39,620 nucleotides of DNA. Source: an uncultured Flavihumibacter sp. GTDB taxonomy: Bacteria > Bacteroidota > Bacteroidia > Chitinophagales > Chitinophagaceae. Shown here piece by piece: positions 1 through 8,845 of this stretch (positions are counted from its first letter, which is position 1; each line of letters starts with the position of its first letter). The position numbers and the translations under genes are program-made. The notes beneath the pieces are model-generated. The model was not told where the DNA came from. It saw nothing but the letters and a program-made list of their open reading frames with translations, and made no database searches. Location: assembly GCA_902168105.1 (NCBI GenBank), contig CABHOY010000074.1:1-39620 (forward strand). Reading direction: 5' to 3'.

Positions 1-1
1 T

Positions 2-274
2 ATAAGAAATGTCATCAAGGAATATGAAACCAGCGGAAATACTGTAGTTCAATTTTGCCAGGTCAAGAATTTCAACATCAGTACTTTTCAGCGCTGGCGA
101 AGGAAGTATGACGATAGAGATATAGCGAAACCAAATGTTACATTTGTACCTATAAACATCGCAACGCAGGATAATAATCACGCAAACAATGCGACCTTGT
201 TTGCAGAGGTTCATGGCATCAAACTGTATCGGGCAATGCCTGCAGAGTATTTATTAACTCTTTTAAATCATTAG
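2..274 (+). CDS. tnpA: IS66 TnpA-like accessory protein, 5' truncated by window edge
   Basis: An open frame runs from the window edge to TAG at 272-274 (90 codons visible). The first part reads as the second half of a transposase_8-type helix-turn-helix, with a stretch like NISTFQRWRRKYDD that matches the recognition-helix end of IS66 and IS3 OrfA proteins. The C-terminal tail ending in LYRAMPAEYLLTLLNH is the kind seen in short IS66 accessory proteins. The stop lies two bases before the tnpB start, which is the usual close spacing of IS66 genes. The start codon is outside the window. I infer the role from family and position only. Confidence 0.7.
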   Translation: MRNVIKEYETSGNTVVQFCQVKNFNISTFQRWRRKYDDRDIAKPNVTFVPINIATQDNNHANNATLFAEVHGIKLYRAMPAEYLLTLLNH

Positions 275-276
275 CC

Positions 277-638
277 ATGTTGTCACTTGCGGGATACAAT
301 TTTTATCTGTGCACACATGCTACAGATATGCGAATGGGATTTGACGGTTTATCCGGCCTGGTTCGTAACAATATGGGCCAGGATCCAACAAGCAGGGGAA
401 TCATCTTCATATTTTTTACCGGTCGTCGCACACAGGTAAAGCTGCTGGTATTTGAAGTGATGGACACGCACTATATCACAAGCGGTTATCCAGAGGAACT
501 TTCGGTGTGCCTGTCTATGATCCTGGAACACATACTGCTGCCTTAGATAAGAAGGATGTCATGTTAATTCTGGAGGGAGTAGAAATCAGATACAGAAAAC
601 GCTATGAAAAAAGATCACCTATTCTGATAAATCACTGA
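277..638 (+). pseudogene. tnpB: IS66 TnpB (Orf2) broken by a single-base frameshift
   Basis: The N-terminal part (ATDMRMGFDGLSGLVR, then RRTQVKLLVFE) is typical IS66 Orf2 protein. In the starting frame translation then drifts into unrelated sequence and stops at 544-546. Moving to the -1 frame near 457-462 restores the family's C-terminus: DGHALYHKRLSRGTF, then KKDVMLILEGVE, ending at TGA 636-638. The repaired product would be about 120 residues, the usual length for this family. The simplest reading is loss of one base around 459; a sequencing error is also possible. I see no slippery heptamer that would suggest programmed frameshifting. TnpB is needed for efficient IS66 transposition, so the copy may be defective on its own. 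Confidence 0.8.
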
Positions 639-690
639 ACCATAATAGCTGCTATTACGTTTATTTGTCTGTAACCACGATACAATAGCA

Positions 691-2451
691 GTGCGCCCCG
701 AACTCCTTACTTCCATAACAGATGCCTTACAACAAATATCTGCTCTCACAGCGGAGAAGGAAGATCTTACCGAATGTCTGAACAGAGAGCGTATTACTTT
801 CGGAAAGATCATTTACGATCTGACTACCCAGCTGGAAGCAAAGAAAGATGAATGCAATAAATTGAACCGGTATCTGCACCAGGCCCATGAGATCATGCTG
901 GACCGTGAGCACCAGATTAACGAATTACAGGAAAGAATAAAAGATCTGGAGCAAGCAAATGCGGAAATGAAAGAACAGGTAGCAAAAGGTATGAAAAAGG
1001 AATGGCAGTTGCAGGAACTTTGTGAGATGCTATCAGGAAAACGAAGCGAGAGATTTATACCGGAAACCGAAACGGTAGATACCGCGATCCAGCAAACATT
1101 AGGCTCCGAATTTGACTTTACGGAATTAGAAGAGATCATAAAAGTAGCCTCAACTGAGGCTGATACAAAACAGGCTACCAGGGAACTGCAGAAAAGCAAC
1201 CGTAAGAGGAAACGTTATCAGGCGCATAAAGGAAGACGAGCGCAGCCCTCCTGGCTGGAAATTGTTACGCAAACTATTGATATTGAAGGTAACAAGTCGG
1301 GTTTAAAGCCTATGGGTAAAAAAGTAACAACCTATTACGATTATCAACCCGGTAAAATCATCAAGGTCCAGCAGGAGCACCTACAGTATATTAATGAGGA
1401 CAACAAGATCATCCGAGAGCCCGTAAAACCAAGAATGGTAGAGAAAGGAACAGTGGGCAACAGATTACTCGCTCATCTTCATACCCGCCGTTTTGGATAC
1501 GGAGATCCTTATTATCGTCAGTTGAAATTTATCAAGAGTACCACCGGGGTTAGCTTCCCAGCTTCTACAGTGGACGGCTGGGAGCAAAACACCTTTAGAA
1601 AACTGCAACGGTTATTAAGGTGTCTGAAGAAGGTAATCACGCAGTCAAAATATATTAAGGCTGATGAAACTAAGCTGCAATACCTTAATGATGTTGGTAA
1701 GGGCAAGCCATCTAATGGATGGCTCTGGGTGTTTTTGTCACCAGAACACAAACTGGTACTGTTTGAGTTTGATCCCTCCCGGGGGCAAACAGTACCTGCT
1801 GAGATATTAAAAGATATTAAAGGCGTTCTTCAAACAGATGGCCTGACATCCTATACTGCTGCATTCAAGAACAATGATAAGATCACGATGATGAGTTGCT
1901 TGGTGCACATCCGTCGTGGGTTCAAAAAAGCAGAAAAATATGACAAAAAACTTGCCGGCGAAGTCCTGACAATCTTCAATATCATTTACCGAATTGAGGC
2001 ATACGCCGATCGAGAAAAACTTGCTCCCGAGCAACGTTTGATGCTGCGTCAGAAATATAGCATCCCGTTCCTGAACAAAATCAAAACCTGGCTGCTGCAG
2101 CAAAAACAAGCTGACCATGTTCCAGGTAGCCCTATCAGCAAGGCTGTTAATTATGCGCTTGGTCAGTGGGATCGCTTGAAGGCATTTACCCAAAACGGCC
2201 ATATAGAACCCGATAATAATGAAATTGAAAGAACTATCCGCCCCGTCACGATCTTCCGTAAAAACAGCATGTTTGCAGGAAATGAGCATGGTGGGGAGCG
2301 AGTAGCACTGTTCTATTCTCTGATCGAATCCTGCAGGCTGAACGACATTGATCCCTTCACATATCTATGCGATATCTACGACCGACTCCATGATTGCCCC
2401 GCAAATCAGCTGATCAATCTACTACCGCACAATTGGAAAATGCAAGCGTAA
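691..2451 (+). CDS. tnpC: IS66 family transposase TnpC
   Basis: This 586-residue protein is the DDE transposase that cuts and joins the element's ends. Residues about 20-110 form a long coiled coil, as is usual at the N-terminus of IS66 transposases. The catalytic acids are all visible: Asp325 in IKADET, Asp383 in LQTDGLTSY, and Glu513 in the DNNEIERTIRP stretch. The family-typical sequence FRKNSMFAGNEHGG follows, and the protein ends with the usual C-terminal segment including FTYLCDIYDRL. The start is GTG at 691, 53 bases after the tnpB stop; no ATG upstream is in frame. Length and motifs are complete, so the enzyme itself looks functional. A basic stretch (KSNRKRKRYQAHKGRR) lies just before the central domains. 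Confidence 0.93.
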   Translation: MRPELLTSITDALQQISALTAEKEDLTECLNRERITFGKIIYDLTTQLEAKKDECNKLNRYLHQAHEIMLDREHQINELQERIKDLEQANAEMKEQVAKGMKKEWQLQELCEMLSGKRSERFIPETETVDTAIQQTLGSEFDFTELEEIIKVASTEADTKQATRELQKSNRKRKRYQAHKGRRAQPSWLEIVTQTIDIEGNKSGLKPMGKKVTTYYDYQPGKIIKVQQEHLQYINEDNKIIREPVKPRMVEKGTVGNRLLAHLHTRRFGYGDPYYRQLKFIKSTTGVSFPASTVDGWEQNTFRKLQRLLRCLKKVITQSKYIKADETKLQYLNDVGKGKPSNGWLWVFLSPEHKLVLFEFDPSRGQTVPAEILKDIKGVLQTDGLTSYTAAFKNNDKITMMSCLVHIRRGFKKAEKYDKKLAGEVLTIFNIIYRIEAYADREKLAPEQRLMLRQKYSIPFLNKIKTWLLQQKQADHVPGSPISKAVNYALGQWDRLKAFTQNGHIEPDNNEIERTIRPVTIFRKNSMFAGNEHGGERVALFYSLIESCRLNDIDPFTYLCDIYDRLHDCPANQLINLLPHNWKMQA

Positions 2452-3411
2452 TTTACTCGAAGATACGTCCTTCCATAAGATGTTCATCGATGTCGAGGAC
2501 CGAATTATTACCTTTCAATATACTTTTTTACATATAGCTCCGCTGGAAAGCATCCCGTTGTTCGATTCCCAGCTGTCCAATTTTTTTACATCCTTTTGGA
2601 ACGAATTGCGGTTCAAGATAATACCTGTCTACGTAAATGCTTAAGGAATTTATTAAGTCCTGGATGGATGATCGGGAGAGTAACAACATTAGTTTGGATA
2701 TATTCAATCTTATGAGATTTAGTAGTTCTATTATCCAGGGGGGCGGCTTAAAGGCTTGGTCTGGAACAATGGATATAAACTGTGTGGATACTTTTTTACG
2801 TGGATAGCGTTTGTGTCCATATCGAACTGTTTTATCCATGTTTTAAGTCCCGATAAAGAAATGCTTTTCTCGCCGTAGAACCCTTTCATTGTCATATTGC
2901 TATGCTACCACTCAATTAGTAATTTTTTTTTCTCTGTAACAAATCTATTGTATTGTGCCGTTGGGATTTGTGTTGCCGGCATGGTCGATGTTTAAGTAAA
3001 TTATACAATGGCGCTACTAACAAAAAGATGCATTTGCTTGTAGGGATACTTCTTCCTCACATCTGGAAACTAAGTAAAGATAATTGCAGTTGCCTGTAGG
3101 GATACCTTGACATCACGTCCTTAGTATACCATACTATGTAAGTTGCTGGAATTTATACTCCTTGTCTCGAGGCGTCTGATGGATTTATTGTATGAGTACA
3201 AATAAATCAACTATTTGGATCAAATTTTATGTCTTATTAAATAGTATATCTGCGTTAGTTAATAAGATATGCACACACACATAATGTAGTTGAAATTGTG
3301 AAAATTGTGATCATTTTTTAATTATGTATTTAATATGTTGAATAAAGTGTTTCGTTGGATATGAAAGCCCTAGTCGAGTATAAGATTACCCCAATTTGAA
3401 TATGTAATCTT
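2452..3411. other. 960-base A+T-rich gap without an intact gene
   Basis: No convincing gene is seen. Two short plus-strand frames abut in different phases, 2480-2644 (54 codons) and 2637-2807 (56 codons). They read like consecutive pieces of one decayed coding sequence, but I do not recognise the family. An antisense frame at 2528-2839 overlaps both. A near-repeat of TTGC(T/C)TGTAGGGATAC occurs at 3034-3050 and 3090-3106. Arms AAGATTAC (3382-3389) and GTAATCTT (3404-3411) could form a hairpin right after the stop of the next gene on the minus strand, but no T-tract follows on that strand. Confidence 0.6.
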
Positions 3412-6003
3412 TTAATCCTTGTCCCTCACTGATGTGCTCTCTTTTAACCATTTGGGAGCTGGTGTGTGCTTGAGAAAATGGTCAAAAAATTGTTGTTGCT
3501 TGATATTGAAGTCAAGTTGGTTATAGAAATTTGACAATATATGTCCATCTCCGTCATACTGCAATAACCAGACTGGTTTTTCTTGCCGGCGCAATGAGAT
3601 GAAAAGCTCCAATGATTGAGAGAAGGGAACAACATCGTCACCTTGATTATGCATCAATAACAAGGGGACACCGATTTTATTCGAAAAGAAAATTGGTGAA
3701 TTTCGTATATATAATAATGGATCCTCCCAGGGAGTCTTTCTTAAATTTAATTGGCCAACCTCTGCCATAAAAGTCAGACTTTTCGCTCCAAACCCAAGAC
3801 TTCCATATTCGCTGGGTAAGTCAGATAGTCCTGAGGAAGACTGCGCCGCCGAAAATATGTTAGTTTTCGTAATTATATAGTTTGTTTCATACCCACCATA
3901 ACTGTGTCCTTGAAGCCCCATGGTAGAAGAGTCAACCCAGTTTTTTTGGGCAAAATATAAACCAGCTGATATTACTGAATTAGCGGCGGCATCTCCTGGA
4001 CGACCCGGAGTTGATCTTATATCGGGAATAAAAACGAGATAACCATTACTCACATACCAAGGAATATTTAAATCGCCAGCACTAAGAAATGGGATGTGGA
4101 ATTTATTCAATTCGTTACTTCTTTTCTCATAATAATGAAAGATAATTGGGTATTTCTTAGTGGAGTCAAAGTTTTCAGGCCTGTATAAAATACCCTCACC
4201 TATGTTCCCATCTAGCATTTTCCATCGTATAAGTTCAGAAGTCATCCAGTTATATTCTCTTTGGGGAGCTATGTCGGAAATTTGCTTAAACGTTCTGAAA
4301 TCGGTCGTAATGACTAAATTTGGCGATTGATTGGCATTGCAACGCGTCGCCATAAAAACATTTGCATATTGGGCTTTTATTGGTTGATTGGGAGCTCCGA
4401 TAAACAGGTCAGGGAAATAGTATAAAAAGGAAGACACTGAACACATAACAGGAGAAGGACGATTTTTCATAGGCAGTTTCCAAAAGCTATTTTCTTTTGT
4501 TGTTAAATTCAATGACACAAGCAATAGGGAATCACTTGATTTAATACTAGAAATGCCAGCTTGATTTAGCGCAATTCTATATGCTAAATTGTTTTTTTTT
4601 CCTAGTGAAGAGGTAATGTTTATGGGGCGATAGTGTGCCAACGGATCCACTTTCCATATGTCATATCTGTCATATATCAATACGGCACTATCTTCATGAA
4701 TCCATCCTGCTATACCAACCGAAGGTACTACCGCTCTGTTTTTATTATCAACAAATAATGGCTCAGCAATTGCACTAGATATATTTCGGGTAATTCTTGT
4801 ACTTATTTCATACGAAAAATAGGCATTTTTATCTGAGTCGTACCATAAAATAAATCTCTCTGTAGGGGACATCGAAATAGGAATTAATCTGCCCCGCACA
4901 TTGACAATAGGTTGTTTTGTCCCGTCGGCAATGGATATTAACTCATAGGAAATCAAGGATTTTTTCCAATATAATTCTGACTCATCAATCGTTGTTCGAG
5001 TTAAAGCGTATTTTTCCCCAGGCGGAGCAACAAGAGTGTGTTTATCTGTCTCTAATAGTTCTAAATTCTTCTGCTTAATGGCAAATACTGCAGTGTAGGT
5101 TGGGGGCTTGTAATTCGACAGCTGGTGCAGTTGTGCTGATTTTAAAATCTCATCTTTGTAATGCCATAGATTAATTTTAGAACTTGCTGAAGAATTATGC
5201 AGTAAATTGTTCTTAGTGGTTTCTTTTTTCTTTAATGTAAAAAAAATCCTATCTCCATTGTTGCTAAACCAAATACGTTCACTCGAAATTTCAAATTCAT
5301 TCGGAATATTTATGATTGCAGGATCAGTGAGAGATTGTGCTTCAACCATACTTGTTCCAAAGTATTTTAACGTTAGTTTATTCGAATTTGATATATAGGT
5401 GATTTTAGTTCCTGACTTGTCAAATTGTAAACTGTTGTAAGTTGAATCCCTTGCAATGATTCTTTCTGACATGTCTTTTAGCGATATCCATGTGAGCATC
5501 CCCTTACTTTGCAATAGCAGTGTTGTTCCTTGATCATTGAATAAACTATGATCAATTGTGCTGTATTTTTTTTCGTAACCCGAAGAGAGATTTTTTAGAA
5601 TTAAGTCTCCATTTTGAGTATAGGACATCCAAGGACCTTCATGTGATACTTGAATGTCTCCGACAGCTTCTATGCATTGGTTTTTCTTTGTTTTTAAATT
5701 TAGAATATTAAGTGCCCCTTTGGCTTTGAAAATCAAGTGCGAATTGTCGAAAGTGAAAGCAGGATCTCCTTCCGCATTTGGAAAGCTAATCTTGTAAGAG
5801 TTTTTCAAAAATACTATATTCAAAATGGGACTGGAGATCGGTGTCGAATTTTTGTACCAGGCATATTTTCCATTATTACTTATGTTGTATGAGCCTAGTT
5901 GATCCCACGTTTCATGAGAAAAATTGTCAATCGCTTTTTTTTGCGCAGCCAGAAAAAGGCAAAACGAATGAAAGATAATAAATGCAAGAAGAGTTTTTTT
6001 CAT
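3412..6003 (-). CDS. Secreted S9-family (prolyl oligopeptidase/DPP IV-like) serine peptidase, copy 1
   Basis: The protein has 863 residues counted from ATG at 6003. An ATG 36 bases further upstream is in frame, but the chosen start gives a clean signal peptide (MKKTLLAF, hydrophobic core, AAQ cleavage region). Residues about 40-560 are a large beta-rich region, read as the propeller that gates access in S9 enzymes. The C-terminal alpha/beta-hydrolase domain has Ser701 in GHSYGGYE, the acidic pair Asp789-Asp790 in GDDVVPFSQS, and His821 in DGDGHIL, so the catalytic triad is complete. It should be periplasmic or outer-membrane exposed and cleave peptides. A close paralogue lies at 12765-15281, and each faces a small exported-peptide gene. 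Codon use is A+T-rich. The substrate is unknown. Confidence 0.88.
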   Translation of the reverse strand: MKKTLLAFIIFHSFCLFLAAQKKAIDNFSHETWDQLGSYNISNNGKYAWYKNSTPISSPILNIVFLKNSYKISFPNAEGDPAFTFDNSHLIFKAKGALNILNLKTKKNQCIEAVGDIQVSHEGPWMSYTQNGDLILKNLSSGYEKKYSTIDHSLFNDQGTTLLLQSKGMLTWISLKDMSERIIARDSTYNSLQFDKSGTKITYISNSNKLTLKYFGTSMVEAQSLTDPAIINIPNEFEISSERIWFSNNGDRIFFTLKKKETTKNNLLHNSSASSKINLWHYKDEILKSAQLHQLSNYKPPTYTAVFAIKQKNLELLETDKHTLVAPPGEKYALTRTTIDESELYWKKSLISYELISIADGTKQPIVNVRGRLIPISMSPTERFILWYDSDKNAYFSYEISTRITRNISSAIAEPLFVDNKNRAVVPSVGIAGWIHEDSAVLIYDRYDIWKVDPLAHYRPINITSSLGKKNNLAYRIALNQAGISSIKSSDSLLLVSLNLTTKENSFWKLPMKNRPSPVMCSVSSFLYYFPDLFIGAPNQPIKAQYANVFMATRCNANQSPNLVITTDFRTFKQISDIAPQREYNWMTSELIRWKMLDGNIGEGILYRPENFDSTKKYPIIFHYYEKRSNELNKFHIPFLSAGDLNIPWYVSNGYLVFIPDIRSTPGRPGDAAANSVISAGLYFAQKNWVDSSTMGLQGHSYGGYETNYIITKTNIFSAAQSSSGLSDLPSEYGSLGFGAKSLTFMAEVGQLNLRKTPWEDPLLYIRNSPIFFSNKIGVPLLLMHNQGDDVVPFSQSLELFISLRRQEKPVWLLQYDGDGHILSNFYNQLDFNIKQQQFFDHFLKHTPAPKWLKESTSVRDKD

Positions 6004-6745
6004 AACAGATGATACTTTTAGATGTGTCAAGATCAACATGTAATAAGCTTTGTTTTATTTAGGCGATGCCTCCGTTGGTCAAAATTAGATTATGCTACTG
6101 AATTGTGGTTACTTGGGATGTGAGTCCTTCGTTTGCTCGAATTATTTTTATTTGATATATAGTTTCACTGCTGTCATTCCCGAATTATTGATGTTATGTA
6201 GCACTTATGTAAAAAATGTAACATCAAGCTGAATTTTATTTGTCTAAAGTGAGCTTTGATGTGCCTTTGGCATTTATGGATGATCACTTGAGAGTGCTAT
6301 TCTTTTTTCTAGTGAAATCCTTATTGTTTTGCGGGTCGGCATATTCTACTTTCATTAAGAGTAGACCGGTCCATTCTGCTGGTAAAATGTGTGATTGTTT
6401 GAATGTTCTTTTATTAACGAATTTGTTGTTGATCTTTTTCTTGGATGATAAAAGACTATAAGTCTGATCTTGAGGTGCATCTGGATCAACCTATGATAAA
6501 TTAGTTCTTGCTACTAACTAGCAAAAGCATAATTAGATATAGCTTTATAGAAGGAACTCCAGAAATCTGATTTAAAACGATGAAGTGCTTTGCTTTCGTG
6601 CAAATCAAAACTGAACATTGCCAACAAAAGGATGAAAGATATTGCAGTTAAGGTTAACACTTATCACCTAAATTGTAATCCATAAATTAAGATAGGTAAC
6701 CTTATCTTAAGGTTAGCTTTTAAAACCCCAAAAGCACATTATCTC
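6004..6745. other. 742-base divergent intergenic region between the S9 peptidase and the small peptide gene
   Basis: This A+T-rich stretch must carry promoters for both divergent genes. I see no reliable coding sequence; a 73-codon plus-strand frame at 6240-6461 has no family resemblance and unlikely composition. The only clear structure is the pair of overlapping inverted repeats just before the small peptide gene, listed separately. The gap is much longer than the 206-base gap of the second peptidase/peptide pair. Confidence 0.5.
6687..6715 (+). promoter_or_regulatory. Two overlapping, mutually exclusive inverted repeats upstream of peptide gene 1
   Basis: TTAAGATA (6687-6694) pairs perfectly with TATCTTAA (6703-6710). 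TAACCTTA (6697-6704) pairs perfectly with TAAGGTTA (6708-6715). The two eight-base-pair stems share bases and cannot form together. A further TAAGGTTA occurs nearby, inside 6648-6657. The block lies about 30 bases before the ATG at 6746. It could be an operator cluster or an RNA switch; neither role is shown. Confidence 0.35.
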
Positions 6746-7011
6746 ATGAAAAAAGCAAAACTAATTTTAGCAGCAATTGGAATTTTTTCAATTGTAGGTT
6801 GCGCATTGGACAGAATGTTTACACATTGGTAACCAACCGACTTTGTACGACAGTGACGCCATTTTTCTGTTGGGCGTCAACAGTTCTCACAACCACGTCC
6901 ACTAATGGGTTGTCGGCAATAGCAAGTTTCGGCACTCTTACAACACGAGTTCCAGGAATCTATACTTCATGCTTTGAAGTACGGAATACATTTACATGCG
7001 ATGAAATTTAG
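6746..7011 (+). pseudogene. Small exported Thr/Cys-rich peptide gene 1, with a one-base frameshift
   Basis: ATG at 6746 opens a signal-peptide-like sequence (MKKAKLILAAIGIFSIVG) that runs into TAA after only 28 codons. A single missing base between 6809 and 6810 explains this. Adding one base gives ...VGCALAQNVYTLVT and joins the signal peptide to an open frame ending at TAG 7009-7011. The repaired product has about 88 residues with an ALA signal-peptidase-type site, many threonines, the motif LCTT, and cysteines in FFCWAS, TSCFE and FTCDE. Its architecture matches the intact gene at 15488-15832 (signal peptide, then NLCTT). Family membership is uncertain; the leader resembles short Bacteroidota exported proteins such as DUF6520. 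A lipobox reading (IVGC) of the unrepaired 28-residue product is possible but less likely. Confidence 0.55.
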
Positions 7012-7195
7012 TAATTTTTGCCTATTGGTTTTAAATTTTACATGATGTGCTATTTTGAAATCCATAGGTGAATAAAGCTACCTATGATTTCCGAATTTGA
7101 TAGCATCCTCCGTTATTTTATTTATCCAGAAATATTCTGTATCTAGTAAATAAATTCCCTTATGTCATTTCTATATTACGCCTATATAGTTTTAC

Positions 7196-8743
7196 ATGTT
7201 AACCTGCGGAAATATGACACGAAAAGAGCCCTTATTGCCCTACGATTTTCTAAAAGATATTTGGCGTGACAAAGAAAATAGGATCTGTTTGATATTAGCT
7301 GGGACGATGGCGGGAATATTATTGGCTATAATACTAAAATTATATCCCTTCCCTAATTTTTTGCCCGACTCTTACTCCTACATAGACGCAGCACATAATA
7401 ATGTAAATATTAACATGTGGCCGGTAGGGTATTCTAAGTTTCTAAGACTAATAAGTGTATTCAATCAATCGGATACTGCGTTGGTTATTGTGCAATACGC
7501 GTTACTACAGGCGGCAATACTCTTTTTCCTGTTTTCTATTAAATACCTATTACAGCCTGGTAAATGGACCATGCGGTTGCTACTTGCCTTTCTCGTTCTC
7601 AACCCACTATGGCTATATATTGCCAACTTCGTGTCCAGTGATGCATTATTCTCTACATGTAGTTTGTTGTGGTTGACCAGTTTATTTTGGTTACTATATC
7701 GTCCAAGTGGTAAAATGTTCATCTTTCATGCGTTGGTACTAGGATTTGTATTCTCTGTGCGCTATAATGCTCTGTATTACCCTTTTATAAGCATTTTGGT
7801 AGTATTATTGGTGAAGGGAAAGTTTAAAGAGCAATTGTTGAAACTTGCTATCGTTATAATCCCAGTTGGATGGTTTGCCATTTATACAACTCTGACCTTT
7901 AAAGAAAGGTTGGGAATAGCTACTTTTTCTCCTTTTGGGGGATGGCAGATGGGAAGTAATGCGCTCTTTATGTACGCACACATCGCTCCGGTTGATAGAG
8001 CACCTGTTCCAAAGCAGTTTGCGAGAATCCATACTATTACGGTGAAACATATGGATTCTCTCAACCACCTTAAACAGCGACCCGATCAGGAATTAGGCAT
8101 TTATTATTTATGGGATGACAAAGCTCCCTTGAAATTGTACTTGATAGAAAGGTATAAAAGGGATAGTACCACGCCTTATCTTAAACAATGGGCTTCTGTA
8201 TCGAATTTATATGGACAGTATGGCAGCTGGTTAATCAGGGAGCACCCGGGAGCGTTCCTTCGTTATTATATCTGGCCCAATTTCATAAATTATTATTCTC
8301 CTCCAATAGAGTTTTTAGGAATGGTGAATATGGGGAGCGATACTGTTGATCCCGGTGCCGTAGCTTGGTTTGGATATAAATCCAATAAGGTTCATCATTT
8401 CTCAAAGAATAAGGATATAATTATCACTTCAATATTCCCAACGTTATTGGCAATGATAAACGTGATCTTTTGTTTTGGATTTCTTGGTTTTATATTCCTC
8501 GGTGGTTTTTCGAAGATTAGTCCTTATTACCGTAAGGTATTATGGATTGTCTTGCTAATCTGGCTTAGTAACCTGGGATTTAGTGTGCTAGCCTCACCGA
8601 TTGTACTCAGATATCAGGCATTTCCATTCATCTTCACACTTGTATTCGGCTGTTTGCTATTGGAATTTGTTGTCAGGGAAAGCATGCGAGAGGCGAAACC
8701 GGTTGAGGAAGGAGCTGAGTCTGTCCCTGACCCAGCAGTATAA
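7196..8743 (+). CDS. Polytopic GT-C-like membrane protein (putative glycosyltransferase), stand-alone copy
   Basis: The 515-residue protein has about ten to twelve hydrophobic segments, the first near residues 30-50. An acidic loop follows it (LPDSYSYIDAA), then NINMWPVGYSKFLR. An early periplasmic loop with an acidic residue is the general layout of GT-C glycosyltransferases such as the PMT/ArnT type, which use lipid-linked sugars. I infer this class from topology and the acidic loop, not from a recognised signature. The C-terminal half of the next protein is a clear paralogue: shared GYSKFLR, SSDALF, VRYNAL and FSPF-GWQM motifs in the same order. ATG at 7214 (MTRKEPLLPYDF) is an alternative start. 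It is co-oriented with the next gene, 102 bases away, so co-transcription is likely. Confidence 0.7.
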   Translation: MLTCGNMTRKEPLLPYDFLKDIWRDKENRICLILAGTMAGILLAIILKLYPFPNFLPDSYSYIDAAHNNVNINMWPVGYSKFLRLISVFNQSDTALVIVQYALLQAAILFFLFSIKYLLQPGKWTMRLLLAFLVLNPLWLYIANFVSSDALFSTCSLLWLTSLFWLLYRPSGKMFIFHALVLGFVFSVRYNALYYPFISILVVLLVKGKFKEQLLKLAIVIIPVGWFAIYTTLTFKERLGIATFSPFGGWQMGSNALFMYAHIAPVDRAPVPKQFARIHTITVKHMDSLNHLKQRPDQELGIYYLWDDKAPLKLYLIERYKRDSTTPYLKQWASVSNLYGQYGSWLIREHPGAFLRYYIWPNFINYYSPPIEFLGMVNMGSDTVDPGAVAWFGYKSNKVHHFSKNKDIIITSIFPTLLAMINVIFCFGFLGFIFLGGFSKISPYYRKVLWIVLLIWLSNLGFSVLASPIVLRYQAFPFIFTLVFGCLLLEFVVRESMREAKPVEEGAESVPDPAV

Positions 8744-8845
8744 TATCCGCTTTCTCCTAACAATCCTGAAAGAATACTTCGGTATTTTAGAATAGTTAAC
8801 CACGACCCTTGAGGCGCCCTGTTTACAATTATTCAATACCACACT

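Larger units (their letters stand above)
1..2451 (+). mobile_element. IS66-family insertion sequence, left end outside window
   Basis: Three consecutive plus-strand reading frames have the IS66 layout: a short helix-turn-helix accessory gene, the small TnpB gene and the long DDE transposase TnpC. The element enters from beyond base 1, so its left inverted repeat is not visible. I could not identify a right terminal repeat after the tnpC stop, so the given right end is simply the end of tnpC. tnpB is frameshifted, so this copy may depend on helper proteins from another copy. Confidence 0.85.

Noticed and set aside
277..638. Programmed -1 frameshifting in tnpB
   Set aside because: No slippery heptamer or downstream pseudoknot is apparent at 450-465; IS66 elements normally encode TnpB in one frame.
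2528..2839. A 103-codon minus-strand open frame after IS66
   Set aside because: Composition is poor and it is antisense to two plus-strand stretches that look more protein-like; no family recognised.
6240..6461. A 73-codon plus-strand open frame in the divergent gap
   Set aside because: No ATG at the frame's beginning, no domain, in A+T-rich DNA where chance frames of this size are expected.
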